From Bufo bufo (taxonomy: Eukaryota; Chordata; Amphibia; Anura; Bufonidae), in contig NC_053390.1 in the NCBI RefSeq assembly GCF_905171765.1, positions 330,062,294-330,126,293 on the forward strand: DNA of 64,000 nucleotides, read 5' to 3'. Below, piece after piece: positions 11,757 to 22,198 of the stretch (position 1 is its first letter; each line of letters opens with the position of its first letter). The notes under the pieces were generated by a model. That model did no database searches and was not told the DNA's origin. It saw nothing but the letters and a program-made list of their open reading frames with translations. A program made the translations under genes and the position numbers.

Positions 11757-12389
11757 CAGGTTGCGCTAAAAATATATATTGCTGCTAGATACAACTATAG
11801 TCGTTAAAAGGATTTTTGGGTCTCTAACAAGTTGTAGCAATTTAGCGCAGGTTGCGCTAAAAATATATATTGCTGCCACACACAATAGTCCTTAAAAGAA
11901 CTTTTGGGTCTATAACAAGTATAAAAACTAAAATATAGCTATTTCAGTCCTTCACTATCTCTCCCTTCTGCTCTCCAGCTCTCCCTGACTAATACTGAGC
12001 CGAACACGCGTCATCGGGTGCTATATACCACCCGATGACGCGTTCCGGCCAGCCAATCACTGTAATGCCAGCAGCCAACATGGCTACGGCATTGCAATGA
12101 ATGACAGTACAACAAACCTGCGGGGAGGAGATTCGAGCATCACGCTCGAGCACACGCAGTATTCGGCCGAACACCGTGATGTTGCCGAGCATACTGCCAC
12201 ATCAGCCGAGTACAAGCAGTGTCCAGGTTCAATGGAAGTTGTGGAGCGGAATCCACATAGGTAATACCAAGTGCACAGGCAAAGTTCAGAGCTGCAACAG
12301 AGGCTGGAAATAGAGATCACAGATGAGCACGGCGCCCGGGACCACAGTGATGAGTGGGGGAACAATGCTGCACAGAGGTCACTGTTACA
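11757..12389 (-). repeat. Probable LTR of the first Gypsy element (minus strand)
   Basis: Reading the minus strand, the chromodomain frame ends near 12,420. It is followed by a purine-rich tract (AAAAAGGGGG and GGGGGGG, 12,390-12,415) and then TGTAACAGTGACC starting at 12,389. That order, polypurine tract then TG, is what a 3' LTR shows. The far edge is not defined. The region contains a perfect inverted repeat at 12,006-12,043 (15-bp arms ACGCGTCATCGGGTG, 8-base spacer) and two copies of GCGCTAAAAATATATATTGC about 90 bp apart. No second LTR is present to test the boundaries. Confidence 0.45.
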
Positions 12390-12419
12390 GTTACCCCCCC
12401 CTTACGCCCCCTTTTTCTT

Positions 12420-13110
12420 GAGTTCGCGCCGAGACAGAAAGCTTTTAATTAGATCCGGAGCATGAATGTTCTCCTGAGGTTCCCAGGATCTTTCCTCAGG
12501 ACCAAAACCTTTTCCAGTCCACTAGATAATAGGTCTTCTTACCCCGCTTCTTGATGTCTAGAATGACCTTGACTTCAAAGACCTCGTCAGCATTCTCAGA
12601 TGCCAGAGTGGGAGTAGAATGAGTCGTAGAAAAGCGGTTAAGGACTACTGGTTTCAATAAGGAAACGTGGAAGGCATTGGGAATGCGCAGAGAGGGAGGC
12701 AGACGTAACTTGTATGTCACCTCGTTGATCCTCTTCAACACTTCAAAGGGTCCAAGGAATCTAGGAGCAAACTTAAAACTGGGGATTTTTAACCGGGTGT
12801 TTTTGAAGGTAAGCCATACCTTCTCCCCAGATGAAAACTGAGGTGGTTTCCTTCTTTTCTTGTCGGCATTTGTCTTCATATGGGATACTGCTTTGTCGAT
12901 GCAGACCTTGGTGTCACTCCAAATGTTCAAAAAATCTCTGAAGAAAGAATCTGCAGTTGGTACCCAGGAGGATGCAGGAACAGGAAGAGGAGTACAAGGA
13001 TGTTGAGCATAGATGACAAAGAATGGGGAGGATCCAGTAGATTCACTGGTGTGGTTATTATAGGAGAACTCTGCCCAAGGTAGCAGAGATACCCAGTCAT
13101 CGTGTTGCGC
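12420..13110 (-). pseudogene. Gypsy integrase C-terminus and chromodomain
   Basis: From 13,110 downward the minus strand reads DDWVSLLPWAEFSYNNH, the end of the integrase catalytic core with its glutamate. It continues through the GPY/F-like region (FLGPFEVLKRI, then YKLRLPPSLRIPNAFHVSLLKP). It ends in a chromodomain (FEVKVILDIKKRG then YYLVDWK). A one-base shift near 12,505 moves the chromodomain's end into the next frame, where SWEPQENI is readable. Chromodomains in this position define chromoviruses and are thought to guide integration to modified histones. Most of the integrase core is missing upstream. Confidence 0.82.
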
Positions 13111-13262
13111 AGAGACGCATTTAGTTTTTCAGGATCAATCTGTAATCCAGCATTTGAGATGATGTATCTGAGAAACGGTACTGTAGTTTTTTCGAAGGTA
13201 CATTTCTAGAGTTTGGAATAGAGACTATTTTCCCTCAGGCGCTGTAAGACTAGCTGTACATG

Positions 13263-13576
13263 CAAGGGCATAGCTAAAGGCTCATGGGCCCTGGTGCAAG
13301 AGTTCAGCTTGGGCCCCCCTTCCCTCAGTGCTTTGTGACCGGGGGCAGGGAAGCACATTGCTTTGTGCTGCCTGAGGCAGAAATTGAAACGGCAGCCCTG
13401 CCCCATGCCAAATTCTTGACCTAACCCCTTCCCTCCAGTCAGAGGTCTAACTTGAACAACATTCACTTTCTATAATACTGGTGTCTTCATAAGCGGCACC
13501 AGGGTCGTTGGGCCCCCTCAGGCTCCTGGGCCCGGTAGCGACTGCTAGCTCTGCACCCCCTATAGCTACGCCCCTG
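13263..13576. mobile_element. hAT MITE with 8-bp target duplication, in the Gypsy RT
   Basis: The element begins CAAGGGCATAGCTAAAGG and ends CCTATAGCTACGCCCCTG, an imperfect 18-bp terminal inverted repeat. It is flanked on both sides by TGTACATG (13,255-13,262 and 13,577-13,584), the 8-bp duplication expected for hAT. It has no coding capacity. It interrupts the Gypsy reverse transcriptase frame and so postdates the Gypsy. Confidence 0.92.
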
Positions 13577-13588
13577 TGTACATGCCTT

Positions 13589-14849
13589 CAGTGGCATACC
13601 GCCAATATAGGCAGCGCACGCAGCTGCTATGGGGCCCGTGGCAAGGGGGGGCCCGAAGTGCATGGAAAGCCCCGCCCCTATGTTTGTAGTTATGTATTTA
13701 TCAATGCTACTGTTATTTGCTACAGTCTTCTGTCCCGACTCCCAAGTCCCTATCTGGAGCTTGGACGGGCCCCGCTTCCCCTCTGCTCAGGCTCCCCACC
13801 CCGACCCAGCCAGTGACATACTGCAACGCCGCTCATTCTCCTCGGTTTGCTGGGCGCTCGCACTGAACTGGCCAATCAGCATTTAGTGGTACAAAGCTCC
13901 TGCTGCTGATTGGCCAGTGTGCGAGTCACAGGCTCAGCAGACAGATCAGAGAAGAACTGTGCAGGCGGGTGGTTGGGCAGGGTGGCAGTCTTGTGTTTAC
14001 CGCGCTCACCACCTGCCTCATACTGCCACCAGTTCCACTGAGACACAACTCCAACCAGCCCCCAGCATCGTCGGCTTGCCCCTGGCCTGTTGTGTGCCGC
14101 TGCCAGTCTGCCACCAAGGACAGAGTAAGTTGTACACTCACAGCAGTGAGTGACAGACTCTACGTTTAAAAAAGTTCATGGGGGGTGGTGAGGGATGGCT
14201 ATTGGTGGGAAAAGGGCAGGAGCAGCAAGCAGAGTTCTTGCAGGGTTGGGGGAGAACTGTTCTATAAGGGTTATTATTATATAGAGGACTCAGGAGGAGT
14301 ACCCCCCCCCCACCCCCCCCAATGAACTCTAGCTGTTAAATTGCTAATTTAGAGTACCGTGTCATGGGGGGATAGTTAGTGGGGGGAAGAGGGCAGCAGA
14401 AAGCATGGTTGGGGAACACTATTCTATAAGGCTTATTATTATATAGAGGACTCAGGACAGTGCACCGCCACCCGTAATTTAACCCCTCAGGTCCCACAAT
14501 TAATAGCAATTTTTTTTATAGATTAATAGTAAAAAAAAAGTGAAAAAAATATAAAATAAAAAACACTGATATATTAAACGTTTAAATCACCCCAATTTTA
14601 CATATAATAATATATAAACAATAAAAAAAAATCATATTAGGTATTGCCGCAACCGAAAATGTCTGCACTGTTAAAATATTTAAAAAAAGAACCTGTACAA
14701 AAAAACGCCTTAACGAAAAAAAAAAAAAAACAACGAAAAAAAAAATGGAAAACACGCAAGAGCAGGTTGTGGGATGGGTAGCGGGTGGAATTGGGGGGCC
14801 CAATTCAGATTCTTGCTATGGGCTCCAATGATTTCTATGTACGCCCCTG
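13589..14849. mobile_element. Second hAT-like element next to the first
   Basis: The stretch starts CAGTGGCATAC and ends GTACGCCCCTG, inverted termini of hAT type. The Gypsy frame resumes directly after it. A clean 8-bp duplication is not visible (CATGCCTT on the left, CTTCAATG on the right). The ends may have decayed, or the border may be CTTCA/CTTCA. The interior is AT-rich with A-runs near 14,510-14,760 and contains a direct repeat around GGACTCAGGA (14,285 and 14,448). I recognise no transposase. Confidence 0.65.
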
Positions 14850-15447
14850 CTTCAATGATTGATCAAATTTGGAGAGAAAACCAGCATATCATCCAGATAC
14901 ACGATCATGCAGGTATAGAGCAGATCCCGGAAGACATAATTAACTAGCTCTTGAAATACCGCAGGAGCATTGCATAGACCGAAGGGCATGACAAGATACT
15001 CGTAGTGCCCATCAAGAGTGTTGAAAGCGGTCTTTTACTCATCACCTTTTCGAATGCGGATAAGATTATATGCACTGCACAGGTCGAACTTTGAAAAGAC
15101 TTTAGCTCCCCGGATCCTGTCAAATAGCTCAGAGATCAGCCAAAGAGGATATAGATTTTTAACCGTAATCTAATTCAGACCTCGATAATCGATACAAGGC
15201 CGTAAGGAACCATCTTTCTTCTGCACGAAGAAGAACCCAGCCCCGGCTGGCGAAGTGGACTTCGGGATAAACCCTCTCTCAAGATTCTCCTTGATGTAGT
15301 CTGACATCTCCTGTGTCTCTGGAAGAGAGAGGGGCTAGACTCGACCACGAGGAGGAATAGCACCAGGCAAAAGATCTATTGGACAGTCATATGGATGATG
15401 TGGAGGCAGAGTCTCTGCGTCTTTTTTCACTAAAGACGTCCGCGAAA

Positions 15448-16540
15448 TTGGCATATTGCTGCGGTAGTCCAGGCAGATCTACAGGTATCATAGGTATGGA
15501 AGCAGGCCGGACCTCCGGTAAGCAGGTGGAGCGAAAAGATGATCTCCATCACAGGATCTCTCCAGAGTGCCAGTCCACAATTGGCGAATGAAGGCACAGC
15601 CAGGGTAGCCCAAGAATAATTGGATTCACGGAGACTGGTAGTACGTAGAAGGAGATTAACTCTGAGTGCAGTACCCCCACCTGTAGTTTAAGAGGCATAG
15701 TAACTGTCTGTGAGTACTGGTTCAGGAAGTGGTAGTCCATTAACGGAAACCACTGACAGAGGCCTCTCCAGACGGATGGTAGGAAGTCGATACTGATTAA
15801 ACAGCGGTTGCAGAATAAAGTTATCGGCTGACCCAGAGTCCAAAAATTCCGGCACAGATAGTGAAACTCCTTTGTGGGAGAGAGTCACTCGAACAGAAAG
15901 TTTGGCGAATACTAAGGAAAAAGAAAAATAGAAGAAAAGAAATGGCTCCAAAGGCTAGTAGGCGCTCTGTGGATCTCTCTGGTCAGAAATTGGCCACTAA
16001 ACCCTTTGAAGATGTGTATCCTAGCCTTTGTCTATATTCCACCTCCATTCTCTTTCTTAGTACTTAATTCTTTGCTAAAATTTATCGATAAATGGACAGA
16101 ATGTCCTACATTGATTATTGGAGACTTTAACTGTGTTATTAACCCTGCGGTAGACAGGGTCTCTATGGGTGTCACGGGAGACTCCTCTGTTCAGGGGTCC
16201 CCCTTGGCACATTTTTGATCTGAGGCTGGGTTCGAGGACGTTTGGGGAAGTCTGGGACAGGGGAGAAGGGTTTTCTCATGTATTAGTAAATCAGGTAGAT
16301 CTATGTCCAGAATAGACCATGCCCTGATTAATAAAAATATGTGCGATATGTAAAACGCATGAAGTACGAGATTAGGTCATTCTCGGACCATTTACCCCTA
16401 CTCCTCGAACTTTGCCTGACTCATGATAAACAAATAGGGAGGTCTCCATTCAGACTAAACCCCTATTGGCTATCAGTAATAAAGAAACATGAAATTATAC
16501 AAAAGGAAATTAAAGGGCTTCTGTCACCCCACTAAAGTCA
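15448..16540. repeat. Tandem duplication, first copy (with internal deletion)
   Basis: Bases 15,448-16,014 match 16,541-17,107, and bases 16,012-16,540 match 18,519-19,047. The copy holds Gypsy protease, the first codons of LINE ORF1 and part of LINE ORF2. I count two substitutions over the first 570 bp (15,621/16,714 and 15,896/16,989). Relative to the second copy it lacks 1,414 bp, with GAAG at the junction and at both deletion ends (17,101 and 18,515). The duplication junction joins the TTAA MITE (TAAAGTCATT) to Gypsy sequence (ATTGGCATATT) with ATT shared. Confidence 0.9.
15549..15900 (-). pseudogene. Gypsy aspartic protease region
   Basis: Minus-strand translation gives VRVTLSHKGVSLSVPEFLDS with GSADNFI following, where DSG is the retropepsin-type active-site triad. 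ILGLPWLCLHSP and IVDW lie further on, the usual sequence at the end of the Gypsy protease. The two parts are in different frames, with a break near 15,720. The same segment is repeated almost exactly at 16,642-16,993 because of a tandem duplication. Confidence 0.8.
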
Positions 16541-17034
16541 TTGGCATATTGCTGCGGTAGTCCAGGCAGATCTACAGGTATCATAGGTATGGAAGCAGGC
16601 CGGACCTCCGGTAAGCAGGTGGAGCGAAAAGATGATCTCCATCACAGGATCTCTCCAGAGTGCCAGTCCACAATTGGCGAATGAAGGCACAGCCAGGGTA
16701 GCCCAAGAATAATCGGATTCACGGAGACTGGTAGTACGTAGAAGGAGATTAACTCTGAGTGCAGTACCCCCACCTGTAGTTTAAGAGGCATAGTAACTGT
16801 CTGTGAGTACTGGTTCAGGAAGTGGTAGTCCATTAACGGAAACCACTGACAGAGGCCTCTCCAGACGGATGGTAGGAAGTCGATACTGATTAAACAGCGG
16901 TTGCAGAATAAAGTTATCGGCTGACCCAGAGTCCAAAAATTCCGGCACAGATAGTGAAACTCCTTTGTGGGAGAGAGTCACTCGAACATAAAGTTTGGCG
17001 AATACTAAGGAAAAAGAAAAATAGAAGAAAAGAA

Positions 17035-17969
17035 ATGGCTCCAAAGGCTAGTAGGCGCTCTGTGGATCTCTCTGGTCAGAAATTGGCCACTAAACCCTTT
17101 GAAGGAGCAAAAATAGATCAATTCCTGAGGTCCCCAAGGATTAATACGAGGGGTGGGCCAAAGGAGTCTAGCACAAAAAGAACTGATAACTCTGAAGTGA
17201 ACCCTGAATTTGAAGTACAAAAAGCTTCTGGGTACCCTCAAGGGGAGGAGGGGATAGAGGGAGAAGATGCGATCAATACTAACCCCTCCCCGCTAAAAGA
17301 AATATTACTGGCGGTTAAACAGAACAACTAATTCAGGTCATCACAACCCAGCTTGGGGTAATCCAAGTCGATGTGGGATTGATTAGGGATGATCTGTCCA
17401 AAATCCGAGAGAGAGTTGATAAAGTGGAGAGCTCGATGGTTACTATACAGAATGAATCTAAAAAAGTAAATATAGAGATGTCCACCTTGAGGACAGATTT
17501 TAATCTCCTCAAAAGAAAGGTGGTGGATCTGGAAGATAGATCACGAAGATATAATGTAAGAATCTTGGGGCTCCCAGAGGGCGCAGAAGATAAGAACCCT
17601 ACTCAATTCATACAGACGATGATTCTTGAAAATTTTGGGAGGGAACACTTCTCGCCCTCGTTTCTAGTAGAAAGAGCCCATCAGGTCCCAGGCGGCAAAT
17701 TTATTCCTGGGAGACAACCAAGGACACTCCTCGATAAAATGTTGGTTTCCAGGGACAGAGATATAGTATTAAGAAGGGCGAGGGAATGTCCCCCTGTTTT
17801 ATATGATGGAAATAGATTGGCCTTTTTCCCAGACTTTTCAAAAGATGTCCAGGAAAAGAGACGCTCCTCTATTACTGTTAAAAAGAGGTTAAGAGAAAGG
17901 GATATTAAGTACTCACTTGTTTTCCCAGCCAAACTCCGGATTATTTTTAAGGATACAACCTTTTTTTGA
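17035..17969 (+). pseudogene. LINE ORF1, RNA-binding protein
   Basis: The frame opens at 17,035 (MAPKASRRSVDL) and runs to a stop at 17,331. It continues in another frame from about 17,370. The second part has a coiled-coil-like stretch (DLSKIRERVDKVESSM and LKRKVVDLEDRSR). The L1 ORF1p RRM signature RRYNVRILGLPEG follows, then a C-terminal domain with FPDFSKDVQEKR. In L1-type elements this protein trimerises and coats the element RNA. A single frameshift near 17,335 breaks it. The first 70 bp are duplicated at 15,942-16,014. Confidence 0.82.
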
Positions 17970-18212
17970 TACGCCGGACAAGGCTGCGGAGTAGCTTGAA
18001 CGAAATGACATCTGATGTTCTATACTTTTCCCTTTCTCTGTTTAACTGGCAGGGAGGTGATGAGCGGCGGGGTTTGGGGGAGGGATGGTCATAGGTGAGA
18101 GATCTGCTGCAATATGCGGTGGATTAATTGGTTTGGGGGGTGGTTGTGGGATGTGATGCGTCTAGTGTGGGGAGGAGAGGTTCCTTTTTTTATTTTTTTA
18201 TTGCTGTCTATA

Positions 18213-19016
18213 ATGTCAATCAGAATTCTTACCTGGAATGTTAGAGGTTTGGGGGATAGAAGAAAGAGACAAGCGGTTTTTGATCTGATGCGTGCACACC
18301 TCCCAGCTATTGTATGTTTGATAGAAACACATCTTACCGGGGAGACGTCCAGGGTGACCACCAGGGGATGGGCTCCGCACACGTATCATTCTACCTTCTC
18401 TAGTCATTCTAGGGGAGTGATTGTCTTTATTCATAGAACGATTGACTTTATGTGGGAGGCATCTTCTATTGACCACCAGGGGAGATTTGTCTTTCTATAT
18501 TGTAAATTGGCCGGGAAGATGTGTATCCTAGCCTTTGTCTATATTCCACCTCCATTCTCTTTCTTAGTACTTAATTCTTTGCTAAAATTTATCGATAAAT
18601 GGACAGAATGTCCTACATTGATTATTGGAGACTTTAACTGTGTTATTAACCCTGCGGTAGACAGGGTCTCTATGGGTGTCACGGGAGACTCCTCTGTTCA
18701 GGGGTCCCCCTTGGCACATTTTTGATCTGAGGCTGGGTTCGAGGACGTTTGGGGAAGTCTGGGACAGGGGAGAAGGGTTTTCTCATGTATTAGTAAATCA
18801 GGTAGATCTATGTCCAGAATAGACCATGCCCTGATTAATAAAAATATGTGCGATATGTAAAACGCATGAAGTACGAGATTAGGTCATTCTCGGACCATTT
18901 ACCCCTACTCCTCGAACTTTGCCTGACTCATGATAAACAAATAGGGAGGTCTCCATTCAGACTAAACCCCTATTGGCTATCAGTAATAAAGAAACATGAA
19001 ATTATACAAAAGGAAA
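18213..19016 (+). pseudogene. LINE ORF2, apurinic-type endonuclease domain (truncated)
   Basis: The ATG at 18,213 begins SIRILTWNVRGLGDRRKR, the start of an exonuclease/endonuclease/phosphatase domain. CLIETHL carries the catalytic glutamate, and LIIGDFNCV carries the aspartate and asparagine motif. The frame stops at 18,725, but SRIDHALI and SDHLPLLLEL can be read further on in shifted frames. The domain nicks target DNA for target-primed reverse transcription. It is cut at 19,016 by a TTAA element, and the reverse transcriptase that should follow is absent. Confidence 0.85.
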
Positions 19017-19732
19017 TTAAAGGGCTTCTGTCACCCCACTAAAGTCATTATTTTTTTTTGGCTACTTAAATTTCTTATACTGCGATATATCAATCTATAA
19101 TGCTCTTACTCATTTTCGTTCAGTAGTTTAATAAAAAAAACTGACTTTTATAATATGTAAATTACCTCTCTACTAGCAAGTAGGGCGGCTACTTGCTGGT
19201 AGCAGCCGCCCCCTCCTCATGTTGATTGACAGGGCCAGCGAACGCGCTTTTCCTCTGACTGGCCCTGTCTGCAATTCAAATCCCGCGCCTGTCTTCATTC
19301 GGCGCAGGCGCTCTGAGAGAAGGACACTCGCCTCCTCAGTGCGCCTGCGCCGATGACGTCTTCTCTTTCGGTGACGTCATCGGCGCAGGCGCACTGAGGG
19401 AGTGCTGAGGAGGCGAGCCTCCTTCTCTCAGAGCGCCTGCGCCGAATGAAGACAGGCGCGGGATTTGAATTGCAGACAGGGCCAGTCAGAGGACGAGCGC
19501 GTTCGCTGGCCCTGTCAATCAACATGAGGAGGGGGCGTCTTTATGAGAGGAGGATGCGGCTGCTACCAGCAAGTAGCCGCCCTACTTGCTGGTAGAGAGG
19601 TAATTTACATATTATAAAAGTCTGTTTTTTGATTAAACACCTGAACGAAAATGAGTAAGAGCATTATAGATTGATATATCGCAGTATAAGGAATTTAAGT
19701 AGCCAAAAAATAATAATGACTTAAGTGTAGGC
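19017..19732. mobile_element. Palindromic TTAA (piggyBac-type) MITE, right end lost
   Basis: The left end is TTAAAGGGCTTCTGTCACC at 19,017. The sequence then folds back on itself around 19,366. AAGTAGGGCGGCTACTTGC, TGTTGATTGACAGGGCCAG and GCGCAGGCGCTCTGAGAGA on the left return as reverse complements on the right. The right arm stops after ATAATGACTT without its last 30 or so bases and without TTAA, replaced by an LTR. It has no coding capacity. A few arm mismatches and a 19-base extra piece near 19,535 show moderate age. Confidence 0.85.
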
Positions 19733-20574
19733 AAAAGTCTCACTGGCCAAGCAGCATGAAGAAGGGGGTACATAAACAGGACTATGGATAAGACAGGTGA
19801 ACCAAACAGTTCCACACAAATCTGTCTCAGCCTTGCTGACTGGAACCTGTGCTAAGGAAAAGGCTGTCCACACAGACAAAGGTAAACAGCACACACATGA
19901 AGACACACAGGGACCAGGACATCCACAGCTGCACAAAAACCAAAGACACAAGACATCAACAACACATCACGGTATTAGAACTTATGACCGGAAGGGTGGC
20001 CCTTACAAGAAGATGGAAATCACAGGAGGCTGCTACAGCAAAGCATGACTGAAGCAACCTACTGAGCCATGCCAAAGTGAGAGGCTTTATAGGCCTAAGA
20101 GGCCACACCCAACGGTCAGACACACCCAGTGACATCACACACACTGGGAAGGGAGTTAACCCTTCCAGCACCACAGGAAAGGGAAAACACCAACTTAAAG
20201 GAACAGTGTCCAACACAACACACTGTGGTTGTTGCCGCAGGCAACGACATGGGTGGCAACCGTGTCCTGGGAGTCAGCCCAAGGCCGGGACACTGCCACC
20301 ACATGTACACAACGACAAACATTGCCACGGGCAACCACAATGCAGGAAAGGTGTCCGTGCACACCACACAATACACAGAGTGCACACAGACTAACAACAG
20401 TGCATACATACACACACACAAACTCCAAAGGGACCGCACACATACCTGTTGTCCACGGCAACCGCACTTGAGGCATACAACATCAAGCCTCAAGCTGCGG
20501 TTGAAACAACAACCCAAACCGCGGGCAACTGTATGCGGCTCCCAAGGAGTCACGGCCAAAACCGCGGCCGTGAC
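19733..20574 (-). mobile_element. Isolated LTR, probably Gypsy-type, minus strand
   Basis: On the minus strand the segment starts TGTCACGGCCGCGGTTTTGG and ends in TACA near 19,733, so it has TG...CA termini. A TATA-like element with a downstream GGCATGGCTCAG region (about 20,090-20,060) suits an LTR promoter. No internal sequence or partner LTR adjoins it, so it looks like a solo LTR or a fragment. I could not match 5-bp flanks (TTAAG and GTAAT). Open frames through it on both strands, including one cysteine-rich 178-codon frame, have no recognisable domain. Confidence 0.55.
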
Positions 20575-21262
20575 AGTAATACAGGGGAGGGAGGGGGGAC
20601 CCACTTGCCACCAATGAATGTACAGTAATACAGGGGAGGGAGGGGGGCCCACTGGCCACCAATGAATTAAAAAATTGGGGAGTGAGGGGGGTGTGCCCCC
20701 TCCTGCCTGGCAGCACCTGATCTCTTACAGGGGGCTATGATACACACAATTAACCCCTCAGGTGCGGCACCTGAGGGGTTAATTGTGCGGACCACAGCCC
20801 CCTGTAAGAGATTGGGTGCTGCCAGGCAGCAGGGGGCAGTCATGTACACAGTTCTTAGTATATTCTAACTTGAAGCATCCCCATCACTATGGGAACGCCT
20901 CTGTGTTAGAATATACTGTCGGATCTGAGTTTTCACCAAGTGAAAACTCAGCTCTGCGATCCGTCTGTGTGAAAGTAGCCTACGGCCACGGATCACGGAC
21001 GCGGATGCCAATCTTGTGTGCATCCGTGTTTTTTCACGGACCCATTGACTTGAATGGGTCCGTGAACCGTTGTCCGTCAAAAAAATAGGACAGGTCATAT
21101 TTTTTGGACGGACAGGAAACACGGATCATGGCCGCGGATGAACAACGGTGCATTTTCTGAGTTTTCAACTGACCCATTGAAAGTCAATGGGTCCGCAGAA
21201 AATCATGGATAACGGAACAACGGCCACGGATGCACACAACGGTCGTGTGCATGAGGCCTAAG
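20575..21262. repeat. Cluster of MITE pieces between LINE halves
   Basis: Three things are visible. Two direct copies of a 50-bp unit start GTAATACAGGGGAGGGAGG at 20,575 and 20,625. A hairpin spans 20,690-20,835, its arms running from CTGCCTGGCAGCACC to CCTCAGGTGC and back. From about 20,860 a MITE begins with a small inverted repeat (AGTATATTCTAAC / GTTAGAATATACT). It continues with ACGGATC and ATGGGTCCGTG words and ends GTCGTGTGCATGAGGCCTAA at 21,261. None has coding capacity. The LINE resumes at 21,263. Confidence 0.65.
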
Positions 21263-21263
21263 A

Positions 21264-22146
21264 ATGAAGATTTCAAATATATATAAATTACTACTTAAGT
21301 CACGATTTGGTGAGACACAATCACCGGGACAAAGGGCCTGGGAGAAGGATTGCCCAAATATACAACTGGTAGGGTGGGGAAGCATTTTTACTAACCCAGA
21401 TGTACTATCTCACAATTTTAATCATGTTCTAACACAATTCAATATTTATCATAGACTATATGTTACCCCCATCTGGTTAAACAAGTGTGGACTAAGAGAT
21501 ACCTCTAAGTGCCCTCGATGTGATACGGTAGGTGCGGATTATCTGCACATGATCTGGGCATGCCCAGAACTTGGAGAATACTGGAATGATATTGGTAGTT
21601 TTCTCACTGACAAATTAAGAATACGGATTCCTCTTGACCCACAATTGTTTCTACTGAACGATCTTTTGTCATTAAGTATTCATAAATATCAAAAGATCTT
21701 ATTAGGGAGAATATTATTACTGGCCAGACTTCTGATTAGTCGGAGCTGGTTTGCATGCCATACTCCTGAGGTAAATAACTGGATAAATCTGGTTAATAAG
21801 GTTAAAAACGATGAACTGATTCTGTATAAGCAGAGAGAGGTATTAGAGAAATGGATTAAGATATGGGATGACTGGAAGTTCTGATTTGACTGTATTTGGA
21901 AGATAATAACAAATAATAAAAAAAAAATTCTCTTCTTCTCTTTCCCCTCTCCTCTTCCCCTCTCCCCTCCTCTCTCTTCTTTTTCTAGGGGGGGTTGGGG
22001 GGGGGAAGGGGGCGGACGCATCACAGGGTGGGTGGGGAGTTGGAGGGAAATGGGGTTAGGGGTAAAATGATATTAATTATATTAAGTTTGAACTTACTTT
22101 GTGTATTTGGTTTGTATATCAATAAAGATGTTAAATTTAAAAAAAT
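21264..22146 (+). pseudogene. LINE ORF2 C-terminus and 3' UTR
   Basis: The open frame 21,264-21,884 ends ORF2. It contains the cysteine/histidine motif CPRCDTVGADYLHMIWACP near 21,510-21,570, typical of the segment after the reverse transcriptase in L1 and Tx1 elements. The 3' UTR has pyrimidine and G-rich runs at 21,930-22,015. It ends with AATAAAGATGTTAAATTT followed by A-rich sequence. The frame is open to its stop, but it is detached from the endonuclease by missing sequence. Confidence 0.8.
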
Positions 22147-22198
22147 GAAAGTTTCGGAGAGGACTTCTCCTGGTCTAGGACCACCTCTCCAACTGATC

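Larger units (their letters stand above)
13111..15350 (-). pseudogene. Gypsy reverse transcriptase, split by two MITEs
   Basis: The minus strand from 15,350 shows the start of a Ty3-type reverse transcriptase ([22 protein letters not shown]). The catalytic VYLDDML follows near 14,890. At 14,849 the frame is interrupted by MITEs and resumes at 13,254 with LVLQRLRENSLYSKL, then VPFLRYIIS and LQIDPEKLNA. Several in-frame stops are present, for example after the RGLN motif. Just below 13,111 the sequence jumps straight to integrase. Confidence 0.8.
16541..19047. repeat. Tandem duplication, second (full) copy
   Basis: This 2,507-bp unit is the parent or sister of the copy at 15,448-16,540. It contains Gypsy protease, LINE ORF1, the 5' half of LINE ORF2 and the first bases of the palindromic MITE. 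The event therefore happened after the LINE inserted in the Gypsy and after the MITE inserted in the LINE. Confidence 0.9.
16997..22146 (+). mobile_element. Tx1/L1-like LINE inserted in the Gypsy element
   Basis: The element has ORF1 (17,035-17,969), the ORF2 endonuclease (18,213-19,016) and the ORF2 C-terminus (21,264-21,884), and ends in an A-rich tail after AATAAAGATGTTAAATTT. It is flanked by AAAGTTT on the left (16,990-16,996, or GAAAGTTT in the duplicated copy at 15,896) and GAAAGTTT on the right (22,147-22,154), a likely target duplication. Gypsy protease and Gag lie immediately outside. The reverse transcriptase core is missing. In its place lie a TTAA MITE, an isolated LTR and smaller MITEs (19,017-21,262). 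Confidence 0.82.

Noticed and set aside
12006..12043. Perfect 15-bp inverted repeat as a terminator or operator
   Set aside because: It has no T-run or neighbouring gene and lies in a probable LTR. In a vertebrate genome such a hairpin is not a Rho-independent terminator.
20116..20652. 178-codon cysteine-rich frame on the minus strand
   Set aside because: It runs through an isolated LTR and a short tandem repeat. It has no recognisable domain, and competing frames exist on the other strand.
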